The notes under the pieces are model-generated. The model saw nothing but the letters and a program-made list of their open reading frames with translations, was not told the origin of the DNA and ran no database searches. Shown piece after piece: positions 21,906 through 32,930 of a DNA stretch of 64,000 bases. Numbering within the stretch: the stretch's first letter is position 1; each line of letters starts with the position of its first letter. The translations under genes and the position numbers were made by a program. The DNA comes from Chenopodium formosanum (lineage: Eukaryota > Streptophyta > Magnoliopsida > Caryophyllales > Amaranthaceae): contig CM044856.1 in NCBI GenBank assembly GCA_024500155.1, forward strand, positions 52,266,303 to 52,330,302, in the 5' to 3' direction.

Positions 21906-24376
21906 TTTTGCTCTCCCTCGAGCAAATTAACATGAAACACGGGAGAAGGAGAGTGATTTATTCATGCAACTCTAAGACACTAAAGGAGACAAGAATGTAC
22001 ACTAACTCACTTTCGTAGGAATCACGGTCAATTTTAGCAACTAAAGACAAGCCCTTTAAACCCCTAGATCGCCTTAGAGGACGAGTGTGCTCTCGTGAGG
22101 GTGTCCTAAGAGTTTAACCCACAACTCTAAACAAAAACCCAGGCAAGGCAATAAAAAGAAAAGAATAAGAAACATAAAAAGAGAAAGAAAACACAAAGTT
22201 CATATTTGGACAAGAGATAGGAACAAACACCAATGAATGCAAATCTTTCTAAGTACACAAATGTATGCACGTTCCAAGATGTCAATGGTTGATTGAAACA
22301 TAACATATGCTAAGTATAGAGAACTAATGAGGACTCAATCCACCCTAGCCCCAACCAATCGGGTCGCGTTCTCTATACTAGCTTCAAATCAACCCTCAAG
22401 CTAGTTTCTCATGATTCCATGAAGGAACCGGAAAAAGATAAAGAAATGAAAAACTTTGAGGAGGTAATCCCGATATCTCAACTATGCATACTCTCTCAAT
22501 AAGTTTGAAGTCTATCTCCCTCCACCGTTCTTTGATCTAACCCCACTAAAGTCTAAGGGTCTTTTATTAGGTTGTAACGTAAGGCTAAGGGTTAAGGCGG
22601 GATAAAAATTTGAAAATTTTGGTGATATTTCCTAAGTGAAGCAAAAGAGTGGCCTACTCTCAAAAACAAACTCAAGAAGTCGCAAAATATCAAACAAAAA
22701 TACCAAAAATGCAATCTCCCCCAAGATTATTCAACACTAACACAATATATACCGAAAACGAAGTAACGCTCCCCCCCCCCCCCAAGCTTGAACGAAGCAT
22801 TGTCCTCGATGCTTAAACTGGGGAAGAAAACGAAACCAAACTAAAATATGTTTGCGTTTTTTGTTTATTTTTTAATTTTTTTAAGCTCTTATTTGGTATC
22901 CTTGCCTTTTTTCAACTATGGACGACTTTTTTCTTGAAACTTCATTTGATTTTCTTGAATTGCATCTTTCCTCTCAAACTTTTTGCATTTTCTTTTCAAG
23001 CTCAACTTTTAAGACCTTACTTAAACCAATTCACAAAATGTCTTGTTCAATTTGAACACTATCAAAAATCAAACCTCACATGCCAATGCTTCACTAACTA
23101 AAAGGGTTGGTAAACATAGGCCATTGGGTTTGTAACGCAGTTTAAACAAGAGCGGGAAACATTAGGCTCAAATTGGTTGATAAGGAGGTCGATGCAAAAT
23201 AGAAAACCAAATTTGTAACAAAATAAAAAGAAGATAAAGAAAAATGAGAAAATGTGCCCTTTTCCTCCCCTAGAGTGGCTCGGTCACGATCTTGGGAGCT
23301 AGACGTCAAAACAAGGATTAAGACATGCATAGTCAAGGATCCTAAATAGTCGTTCAACAAGGTGATGAAGGCTAGAACAAATGAAGCTCATAAGGGATTA
23401 TAACCAAAAAAATACCAACCAAGGGTTTCAAATCCACTATAGAGAGCAAATCCATCTTACCACATTCCCGTTAATTAAGGCTTCATGGACCCCTAAAAGT
23501 TCTTAACCCCACTACCTTAGCATATAGTATCCTAGAGTCAACCAATAACACTCTCAAACCGTGCATACATTTACCACTTAGGAAGAAAAAATTCAAGGAT
23601 TCAAGTCCCAAAACAAAATGTCCAAAATAAGAACAAACGAAACAAATTTTGCCAAAAATACCTTGAAAGTAAACAAAAATCTTTTTGGATTTTTCAAAAT
23701 AAAAGAAAAGACATGGAAATGAATATACTCAAGTGCATGGCATAAATGAATCAATATCCCACCAAACATGATAGAATACCCTCCCCCAAGCTTGAATGAG
23801 ACAATATACTTCAACATAAACCAAATAATCCATGGGAGGGAAAAGAAAGAAATCAATCCAACAAACCAACACAAGTCCAACGAGTCACCAACCATTAGAA
23901 AAAGAGCTAAGAAAGATATTACCGGATATAGGTGGGTGTATATACCCGCAAATGACCTAATTTAACCTTTCAAAGCCGATTTCCTCTTGAATTGAATCTC
24001 GATTTCCATATGTTAGCAAAAATAGGCATTAAACTTCCTTGATTCTTGATCCAAACCAATGCATAAGAGTATATCAAGTCATGTACTTATAAAAAGGCAC
24101 ACAAACATTTCCATGAGAGAAAATATAACCTAAAAAGAATAGAAAATTAAAGCAATAAAAACCTCGGGTTACTTCCCGAGAAAGGCTTGTTTAACGTCCA
24201 AGCAAGACCGCTCTAGTAAATAATATTGCAACGAACGCAAGAGCTTATAAAATGCACTACTACACATTTCATATGATAACAAGTAGGCAAATGAAAGAAG
24301 GAGGACGTGCAACAAGATTATTGCACGTAAGTGAGGAGGAAGATGCCAAAAGAAAGAAGAAAAATCAAAAGAAAAA
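21906..24376 (-). other. 3' non-coding interior of element F with two more PPT-like tracts
   Basis: No domain can be recognised over 2.4 kb. Minus-strand copies of AAGCTTGGGGG occur at about 22770-22790, where the G run has grown to 14, and at about 23779-23796 (CAAGCTTGGGGGAGGG). The first is next to CATCGAGGACAATGCTTCG, a string that usually lies between pol and the PPT in Athila-type elements. This supports descent from an Athila element that has lost pol. Confidence 0.6.
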
Positions 24377-25007
24377 TCAAGAAAATATGAAGAGAAAGAA
24401 GAAGAAAACATAAGGAAGAGAATAAAAAGGCAAAACCTGCTCAAAATCTTTTTGGATAGCACAATCACCTATTTCCTCAATAATAGGGGGATGAAAAGGA
24501 AAAGTCTCATCAAACAAGAGAGGGTCCTCAATAGGCTCTTTGACAAAATAAGGGAGGAACATGGGATAGTAGGAGATGTGGTCAAATTTCCTTAAGAAAG
24601 GGACATGAGGAAGAGGAGGAGAAACAATGGTCTCACAAAGCCTCACATCACCAATGAGGGCATGAAAATCAATCGTAGAATCCTCAAAAGAACACTCATG
24701 ACTCACATCTCCCTCAAACAAAAACTCTCCAATAGAAACAACCTCATCCTCCTCTCTATCACAACAATGAACAACAACTCCCTCAAGATCCTCAAAGCCT
24801 AGAGTCTCTAAACCATGCATGAAAGGATAAAGGTTTATCTCAAACTCATCCCTTTCCCATGAAGCAATGCCAATGAACTCTCTCAAGAGGCTATAATGAT
24901 TTGTTACACCTTCAATGAACATACTAGCCATAACCTCAAATGACTCCAAAGGCTAATGGATAGAAGGGTCACAAACATGCAAGGTAGACACATCAAGATG
25001 GGGAAGG
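24377..25007 (-). pseudogene. Second part of the element F gag-like ORF
   Basis: The minus frame reads MESFEVMASMFIEGVTNHYS and goes on through a very acidic region (VVVHCCDREEDEVVSIGEF) to a hydrophobic end, VFFFFLFIFS. No known domain is visible. It is the continuation of the ORF that starts at 35859; element D was inserted between them at the GGGTT site (25008-25012 and 34947-34951). A stop lies just upstream of the methionine, in SIH*PLESF, so the ORF was already broken or the two parts were separate. Confidence 0.6.
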
Positions 25008-25570
25008 GGGTTTGTAGACACCCATTTTTGTCTCCCTTAAACCAAACCCAGTGATGAGTACCTTTCACGTCGAATCATAATCGAATGAAGCGAAAATGTG
25101 GAAATTTTAGTGTTGCGGATAGTTTTAATTTCTTTTCTTTTCTCTCTGTTTTTTGAAAACTTATTTTAAGAAAACGGCAAATCCAGTTTGGTTGGTCCAT
25201 GATATGGGTCCAATAGTAGTGTAGTTAGATGGGGCTTGCAAAGAGCTTTCCAACGATATATTATAAGCCCAATTCCGATGAATGTTGAGGAAATTAGGGC
25301 CAATTTACTAAACTGAGCCCGGTTTGAGCCTTATATGCGGCCCAATGATCTAGGGGAGGGCCTAATACGGATTTATCATTCCTAATGCAATTAGGAATCG
25401 TTTTAGTCTTCTAGAAGGTTCTTTTCATTCCTAATTCAATTAGCATTGATAAATTGACTTTTGACTTTTCAGAGTATTAATTAAAATCAAATAGCATTTT
25501 TGAGGAAATTATATAATTTTATCCTCCAGTACGGAAAATTTATCTGATTTTCGCAAACGCATTAAAATCA

Positions 25571-25690
25571 GGCTTGGCGCCTGACCCCTGGTTTTGGCGC
25601 CGGGAACCAGGGCTGGCGCCTGGCGCTAGCCATTGGCGCCTGGCGTTAGTGTTGGCACCTGGCGCCAGTTAGCCAGGGTTGGCGCCAACT
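25571..25690. repeat. GGCGCC palindromic word cluster in the U3 of element D
   Basis: Six TGGCGCC words, several joined as GGCGCCTGGCGCTAG, lie in 120 bases that end about 60 bases upstream of the TATA box. The surrounding LTR is AT-rich. Confidence 0.88.
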
Positions 25691-25747
25691 CTGTTTTTTG
25701 TGCGTCAGACTCTGTTTGTTTATTTTATCTTTTTGGCTAATTTTCTC

Positions 25748-25755
25748 TATAAATA
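25748..25755 (+). promoter_or_regulatory. TATA box of the element D 5' LTR
   Basis: TATAAATA after TTTTCTC, directly downstream of the GGCGCC cluster. The 3' LTR has the same box at 33677-33684. Confidence 0.75.
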
Positions 25756-26412
25756 TCGTATTAAAAACTCTGTTTTCATTCACCAATTTTCACGAATTCT
25801 CAACAACAATCGGTTTTCATTCGCAATCATTAATTCTTTAATCTTTCAAAACATTCATCTTTTTCTTTTTCTTCTAACCTTGTTTTCTTATACAAAATTC
25901 CGCATTCACAAGATCTAGAAACGCCTAGCCATATTCGAAGTTGCCTTTGCCCTAGACGTGAAAGGTTTTAATTTCTGAGGGTTTGGTCCAAAATCTCTAT
26001 TTCAATTATTTAATTTAATTGTTTGATTATTATTTTCCTTGAAGTTACTAACGTGTGTATTTTATTATTAGAAAGAGGTACGAAGCATCAAAGTAAGTGC
26101 TTTAATTGATTTATTGATATTATGATGTAGAAGTCATGTTTATATTGTTATTATGATATTCCTATTATCATGTCTAGGTTAATGTTAATATTAAATATGA
26201 TTGCTATGATGCCTTTTATTCTCTTCCTAATATTTATAATTGTTAGTATCATGTTAGGGCTAAAGATTTGATTTTTATTGCTTAGTGAGATGCTAGGGTT
26301 TGTTATTAATCTTGTTAGTATCATGCCTAGGATCTTGATATGTTTATTATGCTTTAACATGATTTTTGATTATGATTTCATGATTATAATTGTTATGATT
26401 TATGATGATATA

Positions 26413-26414
<2 letters not shown>

Positions 26415-26487
<73 letters not shown>
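26415..26487 (+). repeat. TTA microsatellite in the 5' LTR of D
   Basis: About 24 uninterrupted TTA units. The matching place in the 3' LTR (34338-34400) has only short, interrupted TTA/TGA runs, so the array grew or shrank after insertion. Confidence 0.95.
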
Positions 26488-27080
26488 GATTAATATTATT
26501 GTTATTATGATGATTATTATTATTCATGATATTGATTTTTTATTATGTTGCTTGCTTATTTATTTTTATTGCTTGATCACGCCTTATATGCATATTTAAA
26601 GGGAATTAGTACTTGTAATCACGCTTAATAAGATAATTAATAATCTTTTTAGGGTTAATATGATCATAAATTCAAGTGATCGCCAATAATAGATTTGTTT
26701 GTGCATTAATACTCAACCAACATAGATAAATAGGTTCAGGGTTAATCTATTGATTGCATGTTAATTAAAAAGCGCACATGAATACGATCAGAATAAAGTA
26801 GAGGCCTATTATTAGGGCAGGTTCAATCTCTTTTAGGTTGGATTTGTACCTTCATCCCCGAACCCTTATTTGGTTCTAGACCTTTTGGAGTTGACGATCT
26901 CTTGGATCGTTAAGGGGTGTAACCTTCACCTCGTGAACGGTTTACAAGTTCCTAAAAAAACTTGTTGGCGACTCTTTTGCTCTATCTTCTTCCCTTTTGG
27001 ACGCCACCGTACTTTAGTCTATGATCACAGTGGGGTTCAAGGTAGTGGGATTAAAGCTTGAAATTATTCCCTACAGTTTT

Positions 27081-27098
27081 TGGCGACTCCACTAGGGA
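27081..27098 (+). promoter_or_regulatory. Primer binding site of element D
   Basis: TGGCGACTCCACTAGGGA starts five bases after the LTR. The same 18 bases lie after the LTR of element C. From memory, Ogre-type elements use a site of this form, complementary to a tRNA-Arg; I could not check the tRNA. Confidence 0.75.
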
Positions 27099-28729
27099 GG
27101 ATTTCTTTTTTAATTCCTGAAATTGTTTCGGCAATGATTTAGAATGAGTGGATGGGACTTGAAAAGTTCTAAGTATTTCATGTGCGTAATTTTGATTAAC
27201 ATTATTGTCATATGCATAAAAAAGATATCATTGGAAAGACCATCCGTAATGTGTTAAAAACATAGGATTTTACACGTAGGAAATTTAAGGAATATCTTTC
27301 ACAACTAGGACTGAAATAACACCGCGTGAAACTGGAAAATTTTATCGAGCACAGAAAGCTGCTGAGGCATGTGGGAAGTAGCGTCAGGGGCCAGAGCTTG
27401 GCGCCATCAATTTAATCGTAGCGCCAGACGCCAGTATTGGCGCCAGGCGCTACAATTAAAATGTGGCACCAGTCTCTGTTTGCTGGCGCCAATTTCCCCC
27501 AATACTGAGCCAGAAATATGCGTTCTAATTTCGACCGGTTTTTCGTATTGTTTGCTCGATCCTACTTCCTGATTGAATTTTTTCCTCACTTTTCTAAAAC
27601 CCATATGTGTTCTACATATGGACATAACCCTCTGGGAATTCATGCTCCATCTACCCGATTGAACGCTCCGTGCAACAAAGGGTACATCCGAGATGTTGAA
27701 TTCACCTAACCATGGAAGCGAGTTTTTTCTAACTCGCGGTGTTTCATCCACTCGCGCCAACCCTTCACGGTTAGGCTTCCGCACGGTGCATCAGGACAAT
27801 TAACCATGGACCCTCTATTGACAAAACCATATCCCAAAATTTAGAGAACTAGAGCCATGGTTAGGTTGCAAACTCATTGCATCATGTTGTGACTACTTGA
27901 CTACTTGTGCATCTCCTACTTGTGCATACTTATTATGTGACTAAATTAATCGTTTTGTTTGACTTGTGTTTGTAAAAAAATCTTAATAAACTAATTAATG
28001 ACTAAAGGACTTTGTTTAATTAATTAATTAATTAATTAATTTGAGCTAAAAAAAATAAACTTAAAATCGAGTCATAGTCCTTTTAAGTTAACCCAGATTT
28101 TTATTCCCGTATACTGCACAAACGTCAATTAGTTTTGGTCATAGCCGGAGTTCTAGGAAGAACTACGAGTCGTAAAAACTATGGATCTGTAGCCCCGAGT
28201 CTTATATTTGATTTGGCGTTGGTCTCATCCCAATTAGAGTCGCAGATCAAAAGTTATGACTAAAATACCACAGTCTGTCCAGTTTAATGCATATACGTGA
28301 AGTCTTAACTTAGTCTTTGCTTGAGTCTAGTCACATAGTCTAGCCACATGGTCATGACACGAGTCTTAACATGCCACCTACACTCACTAGTCTTAGCACA
28401 CACTTTGAGTGCACATCACCATGACCATGTCTTAGGTTCATGCATGAGTCGGTCTTTTCCGTCATTTGAGTTGGGGGGTACATTCTATTCCTAATTCTTC
28501 ATATCCCTCCATCTAAATCTTTCTTCACATTCTTCCATCTTTCTTCACCTCCTCCATCCATTGCATGTTGAATAAATCTTGAGTCAAATAATTAAGAATA
28601 AATATTCCCACTTTCCTTTTCCACAGTACTTGGTCAAGGAGAGAAGGGCGATTAATCAAGGACAACCTCTTTATTCAAGTTTCACTTTTCGATAAACCGA
28701 TTCATCAAAAGAAGAAGGCTAAAAGGATA
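27099..28729 (+). other. Leader of element D, with the GGCGCC word repeated
   Basis: No gene is visible. At 27380-27492 the U3 word returns: TTGGCGCCATC, TAGCGCCAGACGCCAG, TTGGCGCCAGGCGCTAC and CTGGCGCCAAT. A (TTAA)n tract lies near 28017-28040. The gag start codon follows at 28730. Confidence 0.7.
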
Positions 28730-29774
28730 ATGGTAACTCAAGAAGAAGTCAATGAGCTTAGGAACCAACTAGTTACCATGACTGAAACACTGAAGCTCTT
28801 CACCCTCAAGGTCGATGATCCCGTGAACCAACAACAAATGAACCTCATGCAAGAAAGTTTGAGCAAGCTATCTGGTGACTATAAATTTCAGGGCATGAGT
28901 TCACAAGGGGTCTCGCTGGACAAGGAACTTCTTCCGCATAAGTTCAATGCCACTGACATCCCTAAATTCAAGGCAACAGATAACCCTTATTTTCATCTAA
29001 GAGCTTTCGAAACTATAATGAACATTAAGGGTATCGATAAGAAGGTTTTCCCCTCTCTGTTCCCACTGTCTCTCGAAACCGTTTGCCAACAATGGTTCTT
29101 CTCCCTTGAAAAAGAGAAAACCTCTACCTGGGAATCGATAGTAAATGCTTTCGTTGATAGGTACAAGTGCAATATTCAAGTTGAAACCGACCATAGACAA
29201 CGTGAGATGCTAAAACAAAAAGAGAATGAAGGTTTTACTTCTTTCTTTAATAAATGGAGGGGAACTTCCGCTAAGATGATTGAGGTCCCCAACACAACTT
29301 GAATACTTTCAAGGTCGTTTATGACATCGGAATTGAAATCGAAGACGACCTCGCAAAGCAAAAAGCTACTAACAATAGTAACCACGAGGGATGGAAAGGA
29401 AAGAAGAACGACAATCCTTCTTCTTCTGAAAACGCCCACTCTAGTAACAATGTTAGTACCTTTGATCTTAGTGAAGTTTTAGCCATGAATAACCAAGGAT
29501 CTAAGAAGCAACTAAGGAAAGACTTCACCCCCATTGGGATGAGCTACGATACTGCCTTCGATCGACTCCATGCCAAAGGAATCATTACTCCATTTAGACC
29601 TATTCAAGATCCCACACCTGAAAAGAGATTGCCTAGTTGGAATTTAGACGAACACTGCAAGTACCATCAAGGTAGGGGTCATGCTACTGCTGTTGGAAGG
29701 TAAAGGAAGCTATCCAACATTTGATTAATAATAACAAGCTTCCCATGCCTCCATTTAACAAGAAGAGCGAGTGA
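28730..29774 (+). pseudogene. Element D gag, frameshifted
   Basis: The protein starts MVTQEEVNELRNQLVTMTET, with a short coiled coil. It then has the Tat/Ogre capsid block: LPHKFNATDIPKFKATDNPY, then HLRAFETIMNIKGIDKKVF, FPLSLETVCQQWFFSLE and STWESIVNAFVDRYKCN. A stop at 29300-29302 ends the first frame after an apparent deletion. A second frame carries on with DIGIEIEDDLAKQKATNN and ends in CKYHQGRGHAT, the beginning of the usual CKYHQGRGHDT-type knuckle, before another frameshift; remnants reach 29774. Gag forms the virus-like particle in the cytoplasm. This copy could not make an intact one. Confidence 0.85.
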
Positions 29775-31940
29775 TGATAAAGGAAACAACACAAGACAAG
29801 AAGCGAGCTTCAACGACAAGATTTCGTGACCTCCTTTTCTATTTCTTTTTCATTTTTTTTCCTTTCCCCTATTAAGTCTAGCATAGGCACCTTTTCCTTT
29901 CCTTATATTTATTTTGTAGGATCATTATATATTTTCCTTTAATAAAATGAGCACTTATTTCCTTGCATATGATCATTTCATTACGTTGAAAAAAAAAAAG
30001 AAAAAAAGAAAAAAAAAAATTCCATGTCGAATTAAGCACAAGGTATACCAATGATTTAAGGCACCCCTTGTAGCCACATCATAACTTCTTTCACCTTTCT
30101 AATATACAATCCTTTCTTCATAACCCACTTTGAGCCTCGTCTAACGATAAACCTTTCTTTTTTCAACCTACATCTACCTAACCTTGGGATGGGATGGTGT
30201 GTTAACTTATGCAATTCTAAGAAGGCTTGCGTAAATTCAAAAGATTAAAATAGCAAAAATAAGCAAAAGCAAAAAAATAAATAAAAGTGTACAAAAGGGC
30301 AAGTGTTCCAATGTCTTTGATATGAAAATATCTTCGATAAGAACACGTCTCAGATTGCGTCTCTTATCGAGTGCTCGGTACCGTGCCTGAGAAACATGAA
30401 TGCCAAGTGAGTGATAGATCACATGATCGGGATTGCCCATGCTTATAAAAATAAAATAGATGCTAAATCCAAAAATAAAAGAGAGCTAAAAAAGAGTAGA
30501 AAATCAAGCATAAAATATAAAGATTCGAAAGCGAGGTTGCACACCTTGGGGGCTTACCTAGGGTCTTGAGCCTTTATCCCCTTCTTCTTCAAATCTTTAG
30601 CCTAACCACGTTACAACCCTTAAAAAGACCTTTTTGAGGTATACACACTTGTGCAAGGTTCGGCTAGAGCTACGTTCGGCCTGATTCCTAACGGATACGT
30701 AGGCAACGTCACATCGAGGTGCGGCCGTAATAAACATGCATTCATATTCACATTCACACACTTACACCATGATCATATCAAGGGATCTCCAATGCTCATC
30801 CCTACTCACTTAGAGCTAGACTTGGGGGCTTGATCCCTACATTATTAGCTTACCTAGCCTAAGAGTCACCACCATTTGACTCTTTTCAATAATATATTTT
30901 TCCACACACTTAGCCCTTGCGGCCTAACTTTAGTGTCACTTTCACACACCGCACAGATACATGACCAAATATACTTCCCTTAGGAACCCCTTGTCATGAA
31001 ATCTTAACATAACGATGAAGCATGCCTTGTCACATCACTCATCACTCATAATTGTCATTACATAGAAGTATGAAGTGATTAGCCTCCGTGCCTAAGTTAC
31101 CTAAATGCTTTCATCATTGAGTCAACAGTTGAGATAACCTAGGATGGATTAATCCTTGCACCTTGAGAGATAATATCAAACAACATGCACCTTCAAAACT
31201 TCGATTATTTTTCGCGTCTTTCTTTTTTGGGAGAAAGTCGGTACCCTCCACAAAAATGACGGAAAATTTTTTCTTTTTTGCATTTTTGAGTCACATTGAG
31301 TCAACACTATGCACACACGGGTCATGAGTCACACGTGTCATTTTACTTTGAGTCGAGTCAACCTCGAGTCAGTCAGTCACAGAGAGTCAAGTTTATACCT
31401 TGAGTCGTGTCAAGTTGATAAGTCAAGCAACATTAAGCCTTAGGTCAACCATAAGATAATTAAAAAGATTGGCAAAGTCCTATAGTCAAAATAAATACAT
31501 GTGCAGCAAAATAGGGAAGATCCTGTCACACCGTTCGGCGACAGAGTCAATTCTTGGCGCCAGAGATATTCCAGTAGCGACAGAGCTCGAAGCCTCTCAT
31601 AAAGATGATTTCGACCTCATATAGCAATTTCGGGTTCCTTGGTACGCTAGTTAGCCCCTATAAGCAATTTTGACATGATTAAGCAGTCGATTTGATTACA
31701 ACCGCAAATAGGTGATCGACCTGATGAAATATCGTCTCACTTAGCTTAAAGCGCCTAAGCATTGGCTCAAAAGCAGAAAAGGCACCAACGTATTGGTTCA
31801 AAGCAATGAAAGCGCCGACGTACAAGCATAACATAAGCAAAGTTTGAGCGAGCTTTGAAGATCGACAAGTGTTGGTCTTCGGTAATTTTCTTCCAAATAT
31901 TATCGCAACAACTGAGGATGACTTCAAGTAAAGTTATTTT
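29775..31940 (+). other. 3' non-coding interior of element D
   Basis: No protein domain is visible. It holds an A-rich stretch near 29990, the post-pol motif, the GTCGGTACCCTCCAC motif at 31237-31251, a stretch rich in GAGTCA words near 31310-31400 and one more TTGGCGCCAGAG word at 31554-31565. In A-like relatives this part follows pol, so pol appears to have been lost between gag and this point. Confidence 0.6.
30666..30707 (+). other. Conserved post-pol motif (copy in D)
   Basis: GAGCTACGTTCGGC, TGATTCC and GGATACGTAGGCAACG appear in the same order and spacing as at 541-585 in element A. It has been kept although D has no pol. Confidence 0.72.
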
Positions 31941-32624
31941 CGACAGCGTTCGCTAAGATTGTGGAGGTTGTCACCCAAGATTTGAGAAGATAGCACGAGA
32001 TGGGCGGTCTTCGACGGCATTCGCTAAGATTGTGGAGGTTGTCACCCGACATTTGAGAAGATAGCACGAGATGGGCCGTCTTCGACGGTGTTCGCTAGGA
32101 TTGTGGAGGTTGTCACCAAGATATGAGAAGAGCGGTTCATGATGAGGCGGTCTTCGACGACTTTTGCTTTGATTGGAAAGGTTGTCACTATGATTCAAGA
32201 AAAGGCTCGAGATGTAGAAACATTGATCGACGGCGTTCCCTAGATTGCGGAAGATCGTCAAAATAAGCAGCAAGATGGCGTTCCCTAGATTGTTGAGAGT
32301 TGTCACAAACAAATCAAGATTGTTTCAAGAGAAGCAATCTTCGGTAGTATTCCCTTGGATGTGGAATATTATCAATGCGGATGAGGATTGTTTCAAGAGA
32401 AGCAATCTTCGATGGTATTCCCTTGGACGTGGAATATTATCATAGCAGAGGAGGATCGTTTCAGGCAAAGCAATCTTCGGTAGTATTCCCTTGGATGTGG
32501 AATATTATCAATGCGGATGAGGATTGTTTCAAGAGAAGCAATCTTCGATGTTATTCCCTTGGACGTGGAATATTATCATAGCGGAGGAGGATCGTTTCAG
32601 GCAAAGCAATCTTCTAATTTTGAA
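31941..32624 (+). repeat. Tandem repeats of element D, 71-72 bp and 68 bp units with a 136 bp dimer
   Basis: The first array has units starting CGACAG or CGACGG at 31941, 32012, 32083 and 32155. The second has units starting GCAATCTTCG at 32334, 32402, 32470 and 32538, with a partial one at 32606, exactly 68 bp apart. Units 1 and 3 resemble each other more than their neighbours, as do 2 and 4, which gives a 136 bp higher-order unit. Each 68 bp unit has a TATTCC/GGAATA stem. The position before the PPT matches that of the element A repeat. Confidence 0.88.
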
Positions 32625-32916
32625 GCAGTTACGGGCGTAGCGGTTTTCAACCGGGATGACATTCTCTAGCTTGTAGAAGGACATTAAAACAGGAAAAACA
32701 ACAGTAAAGCGACAACAATCAGTTACTTTCAGAGACGTGTGCTTGATGGTGCAAGATACACGTTTCTTAAATCTTTTATCTATTTAACTAACGCTAGTTT
32801 TGTAGGTATCGACGTTACAAGAGTGATTTAGGATCGTAGAACGTTCTGAATCATTCTCCGTCCCTACCGATACTTTTACTTTTGTTTTCGAAACTTGCGT
32901 TTCTCCAAACTAAGTC

Positions 32917-32930
32917 AAAGTGGGGGCTTC
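32917..32930 (+). promoter_or_regulatory. Polypurine tract of element D
   Basis: AAAGTGGGGGCTTC immediately precedes the 3' LTR, as in element A. Confidence 0.88.

Larger units (their letters stand above)
25013..27075 (+). repeat. 5' LTR of element D
   Basis: The LTR is 2063 bp, from TGTAGACACCC to TTCCCTACA. It differs from the 3' LTR by many substitutions and by a long TTA microsatellite. U3 holds the GGCGCC word cluster and a TATA box at 25748-25755. Confidence 0.93.

Noticed and set aside
26278..26599. Poly-Tyr and poly-Ile frames
   Set aside because: Direct translation of the TTA microsatellite.
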